Origin: Eustoma russellianum
Lineage: Eukaryota > Streptophyta > Magnoliopsida > Gentianales > Gentianaceae
NCBI GenBank assembly: GCA_036186865.1
Contig: AP025048.1
Span: forward strand, 32,290,852-32,354,851
Length of the DNA: 64,000 nt
Reading direction: 5' to 3'
Part shown: piece after piece, positions 9,945 through 21,776 of the stretch
Position numbering within the stretch: position 1 is the first letter of the stretch
Layout of the letters: every line of letters starts with the position of its first letter
The notes under the pieces: model-generated
Seen by the model: only the letters and a program-made list of their open reading frames with translations
The model's database searches: none
What the model was told of the DNA's origin: nothing
Made by a program: the position numbers and the translations under genes

Positions 9945-12900
9945 GTGAATATGGCGAATGCAAGTGCTGCTTCATCTAGCTCTCGAAATAATCATGTGAA
10001 CAATGAAAATCCAACAAGTAGTCCGTACTACTTGCATCCGAATGACAGTCCAGCAATTGTTCTGGTTCAACCTCCACTCAATCCACACAATTTTCACTCG
10101 TGGAGCAGGACATTTCAAATGGCGTTGTTGGTAAAGAACAAGAGCTGTTTCATTGATGGATCCATGACCAAGCCTGCACAGAATGATCCTCAATTTCAGC
10201 AATGGAGGCAGGTAAACACCATGATCCAGTCTTGGATCATGAACTGTGTTTCTCCTTCAATTGCACAAAGTATAATGTGGTATGATAATGCATTGGATGT
10301 ATGGAACGATCTAGTTATGAGGTATGGAAGTGGTGATCCATTCAGATTATCAGATTTACTGTGTGAATTTTATGCGGTAAAGCAGGATAACCTCAGCGTA
10401 AATGATTATTTTACGAAACTGAAGGTATTATGGGAAGAACTGGCCTCCTTAAGATCCATACCGAAGTGTGATTGCCTTCGATGTGTGTGTGACATAACAA
10501 AGAAGATAAATCAATTCATTGAAAGTGATTATGTTATAAAATTTGTTAAAGGATTAAATGATGAGTTTGATCCGGTGAGGTCACAAGTATTTGTGATGAC
10601 TCCATTGCCGGATATTAAAACTGTGTTTGCAATGGCATTGAAGTTTGAGAGAAAAATCACCAGTAATGGTGCATCAGCTGGTTTTAGCAATGCACCTACG
10701 GCTTTGGCTGCAAACTGTGATGATCAGGAAGGTTTTGTGGCAAATGCGTATGCCAATAAGAAGCAAGGTCAGTCATACAGAAGAGGAAATGGAAGGTTTT
10801 ATCAAGAAGGAAATAAACGATTGCAGTGCAATCATTGTGGTATGATTGGACATACAAGTGACAGATGCTATAGGAAACACGGTTTTCCCCCCGGATTCAA
10901 GTTTAAAAACCAAGTTAATGCGGCTGAAGTGGTTGAAGAAAGTTATCAGAACTGTGATGCTGAGTTATCTGTGTCTGTTTCATTCCCCCCGTCTGCTCAG
11001 TCTCTTACTCAGAAACAGTTTAATAAACTTCTGAAATTGTTGGATATTGATGATGTTGTTTCAGGGAGCAATGGAAACAAGGAGGTGCAAGGGGCAGTTA
11101 TGACTGCACAAACTGGTACATCCACAGGTAAGCAATCTGTTAGTACTGAGAGTGTGTGGATCTTGGATTCAGGAGCCACTGATCATATTTCATGCTCCTT
11201 GTCACTGTTCCAGTCGTATAATCCTGTTGATCATGTCTCTATTAAACTTCCTAACAATGTCACAGTTGAATCCACTCATAAAGGAGTTGTTATTTTGCAT
11301 AGTGGTCTGGTTTTGAAGGATGTGTTGTACGTTCCTTCGTTTTCTTTCAATCTTGTTTCCCTCAGCAAGCTTACTGACTCTCCACATTTGCTTGTTTCGT
11401 TTCATGACTCTGGTTGCTTGATTCAGGATCAGTTGTCCAGGAGGATGATTGGTTCAGCTAGGAAGCATCATGGACTTTATTACATACATGATTCCAGTTT
11501 AGCTTTGCAGTGTGAAGTGTCCAGTACATGTTTTTTTCCTTCTGCTTTCTCTTCTACTAGTCTTGACTCTGATGCGTATCTTTGGCATGCCAGACTTGGG
11601 CATGCCTCATCAGCTAGAATACAAGAGTTGCATAGACAGTATCCAGACATACCTTCTTTTAGTCAAAATAATGATTGTACAGTGTGTCCTTTGGCTAAAC
11701 TCAAAAGGTCACCGTTTCCTAATTCTGTTACGGTTTCTAAGCTTCCTTTTGATGTCATTCATGTTGATATTTGGGGCCCTTATAGGCACCCTACAATGTA
11801 CAATCAAAGGTACTTTCTGACTCTAGTTGATGATTGTTCAAGGTATACTTGGATATATCTCCTTAAAGCAAAGTCTGAGGTCAGGCAAATTTTGCAGAGT
11901 TTCTTTCATTATGTATTTACTCAATTTGGTGTTCATATCAAGGTTGTTAGGAGTGATAATGGACTTGAGTTCAAAATGTCTGAGTTCTACATGCAGCATG
12001 GGGTGGTTCATCAGACAACCTGTAACTATACTCCCCAGCAGAATGGGGTGGTTGAAAGAAAGCACCAGCACCTGTTGGTTGTGGCTAGAGCCCTTAGGTT
12101 TCATGCTTCACTGCCTATTGAGTATTGGGGGTTCTGCCTTCAGCATGCCACCTATTTGATAAACTTGATGCCCTCGCCTATACTTCAGAATAAGACTCCC
12201 TATGAGATTTTACATCAAAGTCAGTCTGTCTATACTCATCTTAGGGTGTTTGGGTGTCTAGCGTTTGCTTGTGACACCACTCCTCACAAGGCAAAATTTG
12301 AACCCAGGTCTGTACCTTGTGTTTTTCTTGGGTTTCCTATGAATACAAAGGGGTATATCCTCCGAAGATTGGAAGACAAGTGTGTCATTGTGTCAAGAGA
12401 CGTTCTGTTTCATGAGAATTCCTTTCCATTCTCCAATGTGTCTTCTGTGCCAGCAATGTCAGCCCCAGTGCATCATGCTGTGGGGGATGTTCCTTTGACG
12501 TCCTGTTCACCTCCAGCTCAGCTGCATCCCTTACATGAATTGTCATCATGTCCTGATATTCATCATTCGAATGATGCTGTGTCTCCCTCAAGGTCATCTG
12601 TACCTTCAGCGTCATCTTCTCCTACTTCTCAGACATCAGGATCCCCCTCAAATGATCAGATACCTGTGACTCAGCTGGAAGTTCATTTGCCTCCAGTATC
12701 AGGCTCTGATCACAGATGTGCTAGACCAAGGCATGCACCATCCTACTTACAGGATTACTATTGCAATCTTAGTCAATCCTCTGACACTGTTGAATCCCTT
12801 GCCTCCGTGCCATATCCCATACAAGCTTATCATACACTTGAGGCTCTGGCTCCTGAATACAGATCATATATCCTTAATATCAGTACTGAACAAGAACCTG

Positions 12901-14489
12901 TGACATATCAGCAGGCTGCTGGATCAGCAGCTTGGCAACAAGCTATGCAGATGGAATTAGCTGCCTTAGAGGCTACACATACATGGGATATTGTTCCCTT
13001 GCCACTGGGTAAGCAGCCTATTGGGTGTAAGTGGGTATACAAAGTCAAACGCAAGGCAGATGGCTCCATTGAGAGATACAAAGCCAGGCTTGTGGCTAAG
13101 GGGTACACCCAGCAACCAGGTATAGATTATGTTGATACTTTTTCCCCTGTGGCCAAAATGACTTCTGTGCGTCTACTTTTGGCTTTGGCATCTATGAATC
13201 ATTGGCATGTGCATCAATTAGATATCAATAATGCCTTTCTTCATGGTGATCTATATCAGGAGATTTATATGGAGTTGCCTCAAGGTGTTCAGTCTTCAAT
13301 TCCTAATGCAGTTTGCAAGCTTCAGAAATCTCTTTATGGGCTTAAACAAGCCAGTAGACAATGGAATGAAAAGCTTACTTTGTATTTGTTGTCTCAGGGA
13401 TATAAGCAATCTAGAAATGATTACACTCTGTTCACTAAAAGAACTTCAGAATCTTTTATAGCTTTACTCATTTATGTTGATGACATTATTGTAGCTAGTG
13501 ACTCTTTGTCTCATATTCAGCATCTGAAGGAACATTTACATTCTACGTTTCAAATCAAAGATTTAGGTGTTCTCAGATACTTTTTGGGTCTTGAAGTGGC
13601 AAGGTCTCAGGGGGGGATTATGATTTGCCAGAGAAAATATGCATTGGAATTATTAGAGGAGACAGGTTTTTTGGCAGCCAAACCTGTTCTAACACCTATG
13701 GAACAAAATTTGAAACTGGAGCACAATGATGCACCTTTATTTTCAGATGTGTCTTGTTACAGGAGGATTATTGGCAAGTTACTGTATCTTACCATTACAA
13801 GGCCTGATATCTCATATGCTGTTCAACAGTTAAGCCAGTTTTTAGATTGTCCCACAGAAATGCATATGAAGGCAGTTCATAGGTTGCTTAGATATTTGAA
13901 AGGTAATCCTGGTCAGGGACTGTTGTTTCCCAGCACAGGTTCAAAACTGCTTAAGGCATATGCAGACTCAGACTGGGCTGGTTGCACTGAAACCAGAAGA
14001 TCTGTCACAGGATATTGTATGTTCTTTGGTGATGCTCTGGTATCTTGGAAAGCAAAGAAACAGACTACAGTATCTAGATCCTCTTCATAGGCTGAGTACA
14101 GGTCACTTGCTGCAGCTACTTGTGAAGTACAATGGTTGCTGTATCTGTTAAAAGACCTGGGGGTAGAGCAGAAAGAACCTGTGGAGCTGTTCTGTGATAA
14201 TAAGAGTGCCATATACATAGTGGAAAATCCGGTGTTTCATGAAAGGACAAAGCATATAGAAGTGGATTGTCATGTGGTTAGAGATAAATATCAAGAAGGA
14301 GTGATTAAGCCAATGCCAGTAAAGACTGAGTTCCAAGTAGCTGATTTGTTTACTAAGGCATTGAATTCACAGAGATTACAATTTCTGACTTCTGCTTTAG
14401 GGATCTGCAATATTTATAAGAAGTCAGAATTGAGGGGGGGTGTTAAAGATATAGTTGAAGATAAGAAGAAGAAAAGGCCTATGTTATAA
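9945..14489 (+). CDS. copia-1 gag-pol polyprotein, interrupted by one TAG
   Basis: One frame of 1515 codons starts at ATG 9945, the first good ATG after the primer-binding site. It is open for 1381 residues to a TAG at 14088-14090, then stays open to 14489. Domains: gag with WSRTFQMALLVKNKSCFIDGS (about residue 53 on); CCHC knuckle CNHCGMIGHTSDRC from C295; aspartic protease DSGA at D408; integrase with an HARLGH zinc-binding start and catalytic D608, D671 and E704 (about 545-790); RT with YVDD at 1177-1180; and RNase H with ADSDWAGC. The TAG falls in the conserved RNase H segment just before AEYRSLA, so protein from this copy would lack the end of RNase H unless the stop is read through. The frame runs 49 bases into the 3' LTR. 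Confidence 0.95.
14431..14440 (+). promoter_or_regulatory. Polypurine tract of copia-1
   Basis: TGAGGGGGGG directly precedes the 3' LTR start TGTTAAAG. Confidence 0.9.
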
Positions 14490-15024
14490 TTTGTCTTGGC
14501 ATGGTCATGGCTTGGATGGCATGGTAAGGATGGTGCGTGTGTCCCGGCACGCATTGGCACGGTGGGCATACGATGGTGCATGTAGGCTTGGCGTGCTTGG
14601 GATGATTAGCGTGGTTGGCACGATGGCACGTTTGGCACGGTGGCACGCTTGGCACGTTGGCACGCTTGGCATGGTGGCACGCTGGTTACATGTTAAATTT
14701 GGCACGGGTGTTGCATGCTGATGTGTCTGGTAGCTCTGCTGCGTGTACCTCAGCTTCAATACTAGACGGAATCTTCTCCCACAAGCGAGCTTATGTTTCT
14801 AGATTGTTCCCTAGACTAGTATAAATAGTATGTTGTTTGTAGCACAAGAAGGTGAATGAATATTACAAAAATTCGGTTTATACTTCTCCTCCTTCTTCTT
14901 CTTCTTCTTTGAGCTGAGGCTTTTAATTTTGATGCCTTAATGCGCTTTTGTTCTCTTCTTGGAATCACTCTTATACATTGATGTATTTGTTGGTTAGTTT
15001 TTGAATTCCATACGAATTTTGACA
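14441..15024 (+). repeat. copia-1 3' LTR
   Basis: It has the same length (584 bp) as 9259-9842 with about seven differences, and ends TTTTGACA next to the TGGTT duplication at 15025-15029. Confidence 0.95.
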
Positions 15025-16781
15025 TGGTTGGAAAGAGAGATTATTGTCCACAGCTGGTAAAGAAGTGTTGATCAAAGTTGTAATTTAAGGCATCCCCTCA
15101 CATACCATGCAATGTTTTATGCTCTCCAAGTCTACGCTAAATGACATTATGAGAATGGTGAGGAACTTTTGGTGGGGACACCGCTAAGAAGAAAAGCGTA
15201 CATGCTGGCTATCATGGACATACTTATGCAAACCTAAGAGCAAGGGAGGGACGGGCTTCCATAACCTACCACTATTTAATCAAGCCCTGCTAGAAAAACA
15301 AGCCTGGCGTTTACTTCAACATCCAGAATTGCTGGTACACAAAATTCTCCAAGCTAAGTATTTCTCGAACACTAATTTCATGAATGCAGTATGAAGCCGT
15401 CACCAATGTATGTGTGGAAAAGTTTATCATAGGGTTGGGACTTACTACGTCAGGGGCTCAAATGTAGGGTTGGAAATGGAAAAACTGTCAAGTTTTGGAT
15501 GGATGCTTGGATAGATATCTTGCCAACTTTCAAGCCCACCCGTTGTACCATCCGGTGGACGCTTCGTTGCAAGTTTCATCTTCTATCCTCACTGAGAACG
15601 GTTTTCAATCATTGAATGTCCTTCTACTGAAGAACCTCACTCATTCGCACGAGATTGATAAGATTCTCTCAATCCCACTACCTACAGTTCCTTGTCCAGA
15701 CTCCTTAGCATGGCATTTTTATCCAAAAGGTAAATACTCGGTACGATCTGGATATAAAATGGCTTACCAACTGTCATAGGAGCCCACTGCCTCCTCCTCC
15801 TCGAACGCCTGTACTTACTTCTGGAAAAACTTATGGAAAATAGACCTACCCCCTCGAGTCAAGCACATGTTATGGTGCGCAGCAAAAAACTCGCTGCCAA
15901 CTGGGTAGAATTTATGCGTTCGGGGTATATCCAATGGCATATGTACTATTTGTCAGCACTTAATGGAATCCGATCAGCCTTTATTCTTTGACTTTGAATG
16001 GAAAACAAATGTATGGGAAGGACTGCCAAATGGGTTAAGAATTAAAAGAAAGTTGTACTACTCCCTAATAGACTTTCTGCATGAGCATATGAAAGACTGC
16101 TCTCCTAGAGATTTCGCCCTGCTAGCTTCAGCACTTTGGACAATATGGAGAACTCGAAACAAAGCTCTGTTTGAGGGTGAACCAATTCACATCCCAAGGG
16201 TTATTAGTGACATCCATTCGACTTGTGCAGAAGTTTGGCAGAACACCCCAGCACACGAAGCGTCTTCCAACACTGCGGCAGTTACTTCGGTGAGGCACCT
16301 TCTGCATCATTCTAGTGACTTGAGTGTCTGTCATGTTTTTGTAGATGCATCATTGGTTGGCTCTATCTCAACAGCAGGGGCACTGCATATTGACTCGAGC
16401 AGCAGCATTTTACAGACAGCTGTAGAGATGGCTGAGCTTTACGCTATCTGTTTTGGCCTCTAGGAGGCTGTGAAGTTGGGGGTGCAGGCAGTGATATTAT
16501 ACTCAGATTCACAACAAGCAATTAACAGATTGAATTCAACTTGAATGCATTATTCATCATTTGCATTGGTTGTTGATAGTGTTCGTACTGCAGCATCTTC
16601 CTTTTTTGCATTGTAAATATCGTTATGTAAATCGTTCCCTAAATGAGCCTGCTCATATGCTCAGTAGAATAGCCTGTAATAGTCCTTCTTACTATAGCTG
16701 GGGCTGCTCGCTCCCACAATCTGTACTGACTGCTACTCGTGTAGCCTTTGCATCTATATAAAATTTAGAGTTTCAAAAAAA
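15025..16781 (+). pseudogene. LINE-A RT thumb, zinc-finger region and RNase H (degenerate)
   Basis: The first 150 bases translate to WKERLLSTAGKEVLIK followed by a variant of the NFWWG motif, the classic plant LINE thumb block. WMDAW and WHFYPKGKYSVRSGYK follow (15495-15779), typical of the region before the RT zinc finger. From 15963 to 16463 an open frame ends in RNase H: VFVDASLVG carries the first aspartate and MAELYAICFGL the glutamate. After an in-frame TAG (16461-16463) the domain continues with LYSDSQQAI (second aspartate) and LNEPAHMLSRIA. The element closes with seven A residues at 16775-16781. Several stops and frame changes make this a pseudogene. Confidence 0.88.
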
Positions 16782-17384
16782 GAATTCTAAACATTGATCA
16801 TTAGTTAAGAAACACAAGAACCCTCTTGCAAGACAGCACTTGGCCAACTTTTATCAAATATTATTCAGGTATGTTTAAACCTGACGGCCTAGGATTCTAT
16901 TTATAGGCTAAACTAAGATGAATCCAATGTACATAGAAAAAGACAAAACTGTCACTTGAAATCAAACTCATCATCACTATATGATCTTCCACATACATGA
17001 TCGGTCTCCTAAAAGCTGTATTTGCCTACATAATCTTCTTGAGAGCGTAGCCCCAGATGTTTAATTTCGATAGCATTTTGAAACACCTTCAAACAACATT
17101 AGATGAGTGAGTTATGATCAAGAAACCGAGATGGGGTCATCCTGTAAAAACCTTAAAATGTAGGCGTATTCCACATCTACAAAGTCTACTTTTCCATCTT
17201 TTGACAAACTTTTTAACATCTAAAAACAATCCAAAAAATGTAAAAGGACTTTAAAACAGAATGAACAACTTTTACAAGCCAATTTGGTCAAAAATAATGT
17301 CTTGCAAATCACCATCGACGTGCTTTCTCCCACTTCATCCTGCTGCACTCGTCTTCATGCGATTATGCTCGTGTGACCTCATCA
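16782..17384 (-). repeat. gypsy-1 3' LTR, truncated by LINE-A
   Basis: It aligns with 26290-26882 and lacks the counterpart of 26052-26289 (238 bp). The missing part should lie upstream of LINE-A, outside the window, if LINE-A inserted here. Confidence 0.75.
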
Positions 17385-17833
17385 TTCCCTCCCTGCTAGA
17401 AAAGATTCATCCTCGAATCAAGGTCTGCACAAGGAGAAGGGACTTTAGCCAGTACATGCTTCTAAATAATTTAGACTAACATGAATAGTTTATTCCATCT
17501 CCACCCGGATCAAATATCAAAATAATGCGACATATCTACGATGCAGATGAATAAATTTAAACTCATTACAAAAACTTTCCATTCTCTTCAATCAGTTGAT
17601 GAACTTGTACCGTTTCTTCTTAACAAGTTTTGGATGAGGCAATAGTGACTGCATCAAATTCTTAAAATACACAAAAGATGGCAATACAAAGCACGAATTT
17701 AAGCACATCATAGGTTCATATTCAAAGGTTTCTAATAGTAGCATTAGGCAAATTTTGTTCAAGACTAGCTAACTCAAATGACTCTTGGTTATTATGTAAA
17801 AACTTAACATGCCACTCACTTTCAATGTGTATG
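17385..17833. other. gypsy-1 polypurine tract and non-coding interior
   Basis: The minus-strand purine run around 17385-17394 and the adjacent CGAGGATGAATC motif (17405-17420) mark the 3' end of the internal domain. I see no other gene-like signal. Confidence 0.6.
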
Positions 17834-18361
17834 CTATTCAAAGGCAATTATAGGTACGTCATATTCAACTTCATGCAAATTATGCAATTCAACACGTGAT
17901 TCTTCTTCAACCTCATAAACTTCATTTTCGTCAGCATGAGATTCATGATTAGAAATAGACAAATGACTAGAAAATTCATGTATATCATCAGCATCATGCA
18001 AATCATTTTCAAAGACAAGTGAATTGATAGAAGATTCAAGATCATTATAAAAATCTTTAGTATTATGCATGTTAAAACCTAAAGACTTAGTGTAATTCAG
18101 GAATGCTTGATGCTCCAACCTATCTTTGATGCATTTGGCCGAATAATATATGTCATCAAGAGTTTCAAATTTATCATGTACGGTTTTATCAACAATGTTT
18201 CTAATTAATCCAACAATGAACCTAAGTATAACTAATTCCTCGGATTCTTCAATACACGCCTTAGACACATCATCTAACAACTCTTTATAATATTCTCGTA
18301 CCTTTAGATGACATTGAGGTATGGATGGATACCTTAGAATACTGCTATACCATTCACTCAC
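17834..18361 (-). pseudogene. gag-like remnant of gypsy-1
   Basis: This is a 175-residue frame. Its first half reads like the retrotransposon gag domain of Ty3/gypsy elements: VREYYKELLDDVSKACIEES, then LVILRFIVGLIRNIVDK, TLDDIYYSAKCIKDRLEHQ. That follows the usual pattern of a Y-containing helix, R-F-I-x-G-L, and TLDD with a long amphipathic helix. The second half is acidic and low-complexity. There is no CCHC knuckle and no protease after it. The frame stops 450 bases before the LTR, so pol has been lost. The gypsy assignment rests on this pattern plus the flanking LTR context. Confidence 0.6.
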
Positions 18362-19157
18362 ACATACACCAATGGATACTCAGAAATTATGCATATGCAT
18401 CTCTATTTGACCAATGTCCTTTTTGAGGCAAAGAATACAGCATGTGATTTTAATGGATGTGTATCCATCCAAGAAATCCGAGGTACTCATGAATAAAACA
18501 AAAAATTAAAAGAATAGGAAAAACTAACAGAAATTAAAAATAGATGTGTTAGTGAATTCAAAAACAATTTGTAGTTTCTTTCCACTCCCGTGTTTAGTTT
18601 CACTCCAATGGATTTTACCTCGCCTTTTTTAATCTTACAATCAATGAAGTTTTTTTCCTCTCTACTTGTGTTTTTCTCAAAATACTCAGTTTAGAAGCCA
18701 TATCAAGTAGAACAGCTGGGTTGTGGTCTTCAAGCAGCTTGTATATCTTCTTCAAAGGATATGTATGTCACACAGCAATGGCAGCAAAGATAGTATAAGG
18801 ACTCAATAAGACTCAATACGAATAGGACAACTAAGAGTGAAAGAAAACAAGAAATCAAAAGTGATGTATAAAGTTTGAATTATAGATTCACTAAAAGATT
18901 GCTTTGGGCTAATTCTTAGCCATATTTGGTTATGTATACACTCAAACTATGCTATCTTCATGATTTAAAATGCACAAAAACATTCCAAATAGGTCAAAGT
19001 TCAATTCTGGACAAATTTGGACTTGAGCTATTTTTGGTGCTTTCAGACAGTTTTCAGGTTTTAGGCAAGAACCATATGAAATGTTGATCTTTCTCCTATT
19101 CTTTTTATGTAATTCAACCGTATACAACTCAAGGATCAAAATGCCTTTTGAGCGACT
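18362..19157. other. gypsy-1 interior, non-coding leader part
   Basis: AT-rich sequence between gag and the copia-2 insertion point. It ends in the CGACT duplication at 19153-19157. I recognise no gene. Confidence 0.6.
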
Positions 19158-19698
19158 TGTGAAAATTCAAGCTACTGCAGCTTGAATTCTTGATCAATCG
19201 ATTTGATCAAAAACAAAGAACAATCAGACAATCAAACAAAATACACAATAGACATCAATCAAAAGGAATGATTGAAATAGAGAAGGAGAGAGAGAACGAA
19301 AGCTTGAGAGCAAGTCTTGTTACAAGGAGATGAATCAAAAATTGAATTGAAGCAGCGGTTGCATCGCTGCTTAAGAAGAAGAAAACAGAGTAGTAAATGA
19401 CTCAAGTTCCCTTCAGTAACAGCATCCTACAACAAAGCTCGTAAGGCTAAAATAGTCATTTGCATCATTTAAACTAATACGCGTGCATTTCCTTCTTCTT
19501 CCTCCGTAGGCTTCTTCCTCGTTATACTGCTACTCCCTTCAATTCCTGCGGGTCCACCTAATAACCATCGCTCCTGCACAGCACCAACTCACCCACGTGA
19601 CATCTAAACCTCTTATCTCTGATTGGTCCTCAGCAATCAACAAATTACACTTGTTCTGCTCCTGATCAATGCATTGTGCATCAACACAAGCTTTAACA
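19158..19698 (-). repeat. copia-2 3' LTR
   Basis: Paired with 24395-24937. On the minus strand it begins TGTTAAAGCTTGTG after a G-rich polypurine tract (19699-19706). Confidence 0.92.
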
Positions 19699-19768
19699 CC
19701 CCCCCTCAAGCTCAACCTGCTGAGCTTGCACTAATGTACAGATTATGAACTCCCATGGATTCAATTAA

Positions 19769-20100
19769 CTAGATTGACCTTCTACAATCCAAAGCCTTGG
19801 TGAATAGATCAGCAAGCTGCATCTCAATCCGTATGGGCATAAGTTTCAATGTGCCATCTTGCACCTTATCTCTCACCACATGGAAATCTATCTCTATGTG
19901 TTTCATTCTCTCATGAAAGATTGGGTTCTCTGCAATGTAAATTTCACTCTTGCAGTCACAGAAACCCTCTACAGGTTTCTGATCTCCTCCCTCATCAAAT
20001 ACAAGAGCCATTGTATCTCTCAAGCCACCATTTCCATGGCTCTATATCCAGCTTCTGCAGATGACCTGGACACCGTGGTTTGTTTCTTGTCTTTTCAAGA
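19769..20100 (-). pseudogene. copia-2 RNase H C-terminal part
   Basis: Minus-strand residues ending NPIFHERMKHIEIDFHVVRD and LADLFTKALD match the copia RNase H end. It is separated from the RT frame by the TGA at 20095-20097 and a further frame change. Confidence 0.85.
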
Positions 20101-21312
20101 AATCAGTGCCCCTCCAAGGAAAACACAGTAGCAAGTGATTGACCTCCTAGTCTCATGGAATCCTCCCCAGTCAGCATCAACAAATGCCTTCAACTTCACC
20201 TCACCAGTCTTGGGAAATAATAGCCCTTGTCCAACTGTTCCTTTCAAGTATCTAAGCACTCTGTGTGCTGCCTTCAAGTGATTCTCAGTAGGACAATCCA
20301 CGAACTGACTAAGCTGTTGCACTGAGAATGCAACGTCAGGTATGGTGATTGTGAGGTAAATCAATTTGCCCACCAGCCTTCTGTACTGAGTAGTGTCCTT
20401 TAGTGGTGATGAGTCTTGATGCATAAGACTCATGTGGCTTTCCATTGGCGTCTTAGCAGGCTTTGCATCCATGAAACCAGCCTGATCCAACAGCCCTAGG
20501 GTGTACTTTCTTTGGTTGATATGAATGCCTATCCTTGCTTGTGCTATCTCTATGCCCAAGAAAAACTTCAATTGTCCTAGATCCTTGATCTTGAATTCAT
20601 TGTGTAGCGCTTGTTTAATATCAGTGATGGCCCCCTCATTGTCACAAGTGACAATGATGTCATCTACATAAACTAAAAGGACCAGTAGGGACTTACCAAC
20701 GAACTTGGTGAACATGGTGTAATCGCATTTTGATGGCTGAAATCCATGAGAAATCAGAAATTTAATTAAAGTGGCATTCCATTCTCTACTTGCTTGTTTG
20801 AGCCCATATAGTGACTTATGCAGCTTGCACACCATCTTGGAACCCACAATATTTAGCCTTGGAGGAGGCAAAATATAAATGTCCTCATGGAGGTCCCCAT
20901 GCAGGAATGCGTTATTAACATCAAGCTGAAGAATTGGCCACTGAAATCTTGCTGCCATGGCCAAGATTACCCTTACTGTGGTCATCTTGGCAACGGGTGA
21001 GAATGTATCTTGATAATCAATGCCATACTGCTGCGTGTAGCCTTTTGCCACAAGCCTTGCCTTGTGCCTTTCTACCGTGCCATCAGCCTTCAACTTCACT
21101 TTATACACCCACCTGCAGCCTATAGGGTACTTGCCCTCGGGCAAAGGCACCAGGCTCCATGTATTATTGGCCTCCAGCGCTGCCAACTTAGCAGCCATGG
21201 CTGCTTGCCAGACAACAGAACCAGCGGCTTCTGTATAGCTATTAGGCTCTGTATGTACATTTAAACTTGATATATATGCTTTATAATTTGGAGCCAATGA
21301 TGCATAAGACAT
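20095..21312 (-). CDS. copia-2 reverse transcriptase and start of RNase H
   Basis: An uninterrupted 405-residue frame is read here. Blocks in order: WQAAMAAKLAALEANNTWSL, KARLVAKGYTQQYGIDYQDT, QLDVNNAFLHGDL (first catalytic aspartate), YGLKQASREWN, YVDDIIV (catalytic pair intact, about 20658-20675), FKIKDLGQLKFFLGIEIA, and the start of RNase H with FVDADWGG. It ends at TGA 20095-20097 in the RNase H segment. It is the best-preserved part of copia-2, but upstream frames are broken, so it could not be made as part of a gag-pol fusion. The stated start is only the first ATG in an internal polyprotein frame. Confidence 0.9.
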   Translation of the reverse strand: MSYASLAPNYKAYISSLNVHTEPNSYTEAAGSVVWQAAMAAKLAALEANNTWSLVPLPEGKYPIGCRWVYKVKLKADGTVERHKARLVAKGYTQQYGIDYQDTFSPVAKMTTVRVILAMAARFQWPILQLDVNNAFLHGDLHEDIYILPPPRLNIVGSKMVCKLHKSLYGLKQASREWNATLIKFLISHGFQPSKCDYTMFTKFVGKSLLVLLVYVDDIIVTCDNEGAITDIKQALHNEFKIKDLGQLKFFLGIEIAQARIGIHINQRKYTLGLLDQAGFMDAKPAKTPMESHMSLMHQDSSPLKDTTQYRRLVGKLIYLTITIPDVAFSVQQLSQFVDCPTENHLKAAHRVLRYLKGTVGQGLLFPKTGEVKLKAFVDADWGGFHETRRSITCYCVFLGGALIS

Positions 21313-21776
21313 GTATTAATGAGTAGAGTGAGGTGAGGTATGGACAGGATTTGAAATATCTTGGTAAGATGTTAAGTTGTTGCAGTGATAATCTTGAAGG
21401 TATAGCGGAGGTTGTCTGCCACGTTGTGACCTTTTGTTAGGAAGATCCCCTTGGGCAATGGGCAATTCAATGACAATGTTTCCAGGTTGCAAACCAGGAG
21501 ATGATGGCACTTGATTGACATTGTGTCCATCTGAGGAATTAGGAAGGTAGGTACCTGGCTCATGAGAGATAAGATGTGACTGAGATAGGTTTTGAGTGGG
21601 AAGGTATGTATCTGGCTCATGAGAGATAGGATGTGACTGAGATGGGTTTTGAGAAGAGTCATCTGAATTTGAACTGTTTGGGGCAGATTAGGGGACTCTG
21701 TACAAGAGAATGGTTGGGAAATAGGTTGTATGTCAGTGTGGTGGAATGAATAATAGTCTAGTGCATTGTGCAGTGA
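21313..21776 (-). pseudogene. copia-2 integrase-to-RT linker (degenerate)
   Basis: Minus-strand frames here are serine-, threonine- and proline-rich and include repeats of SHILSLMSQ, built on a tandem duplication around 21545-21655. They end with RGRQPPLYLQDYHC, which matches the linker just before RT in copia-1. Stops separate the parts. Confidence 0.7.

Larger units (their letters stand above)
9259..15024 (+). mobile_element. copia-1: near-intact Ty1/copia retrotransposon (5.77 kb)
   Basis: Two 584-bp LTRs (9259-9842 and 14441-15024) flank a full internal domain. In order it has an adjacent primer-binding site, one long gag-pol frame in copia order (gag, protease, integrase, RT, RNase H) and a G-rich polypurine tract. 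A 5-bp duplication TGGTT flanks it. The LTRs differ at roughly seven positions by eye (about 99%), indicating recent insertion into LINE-A. The gag N-terminus and short LTRs fit the RE1/Retrofit-like group (inference). The only clear coding defect is one in-frame TAG in RNase H. Confidence 0.96.
1..16781 (+). mobile_element. LINE-A: L1-type non-LTR retrotransposon, split into three pieces
   Basis: Three plus-strand pieces (1-1101, 9063-9258 and 15025-16781) read in order as one plant L1-type ORF2: RT fingers and palm, then RT C-terminal part, thumb, zinc-finger region and RNase H. The gaps are exactly LARD-1 and copia-1, each with its own target-site duplication. The 5' part (endonuclease and ORF1) lies left of the window. 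The 3' end is a 7-A run at 16775-16781. What follows matches an internal point of the gypsy-1 5' LTR (16782 aligns with 26290), so LINE-A probably inserted into the gypsy-1 3' LTR. Several frameshifts and stops make it a dead copy. Confidence 0.9.
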
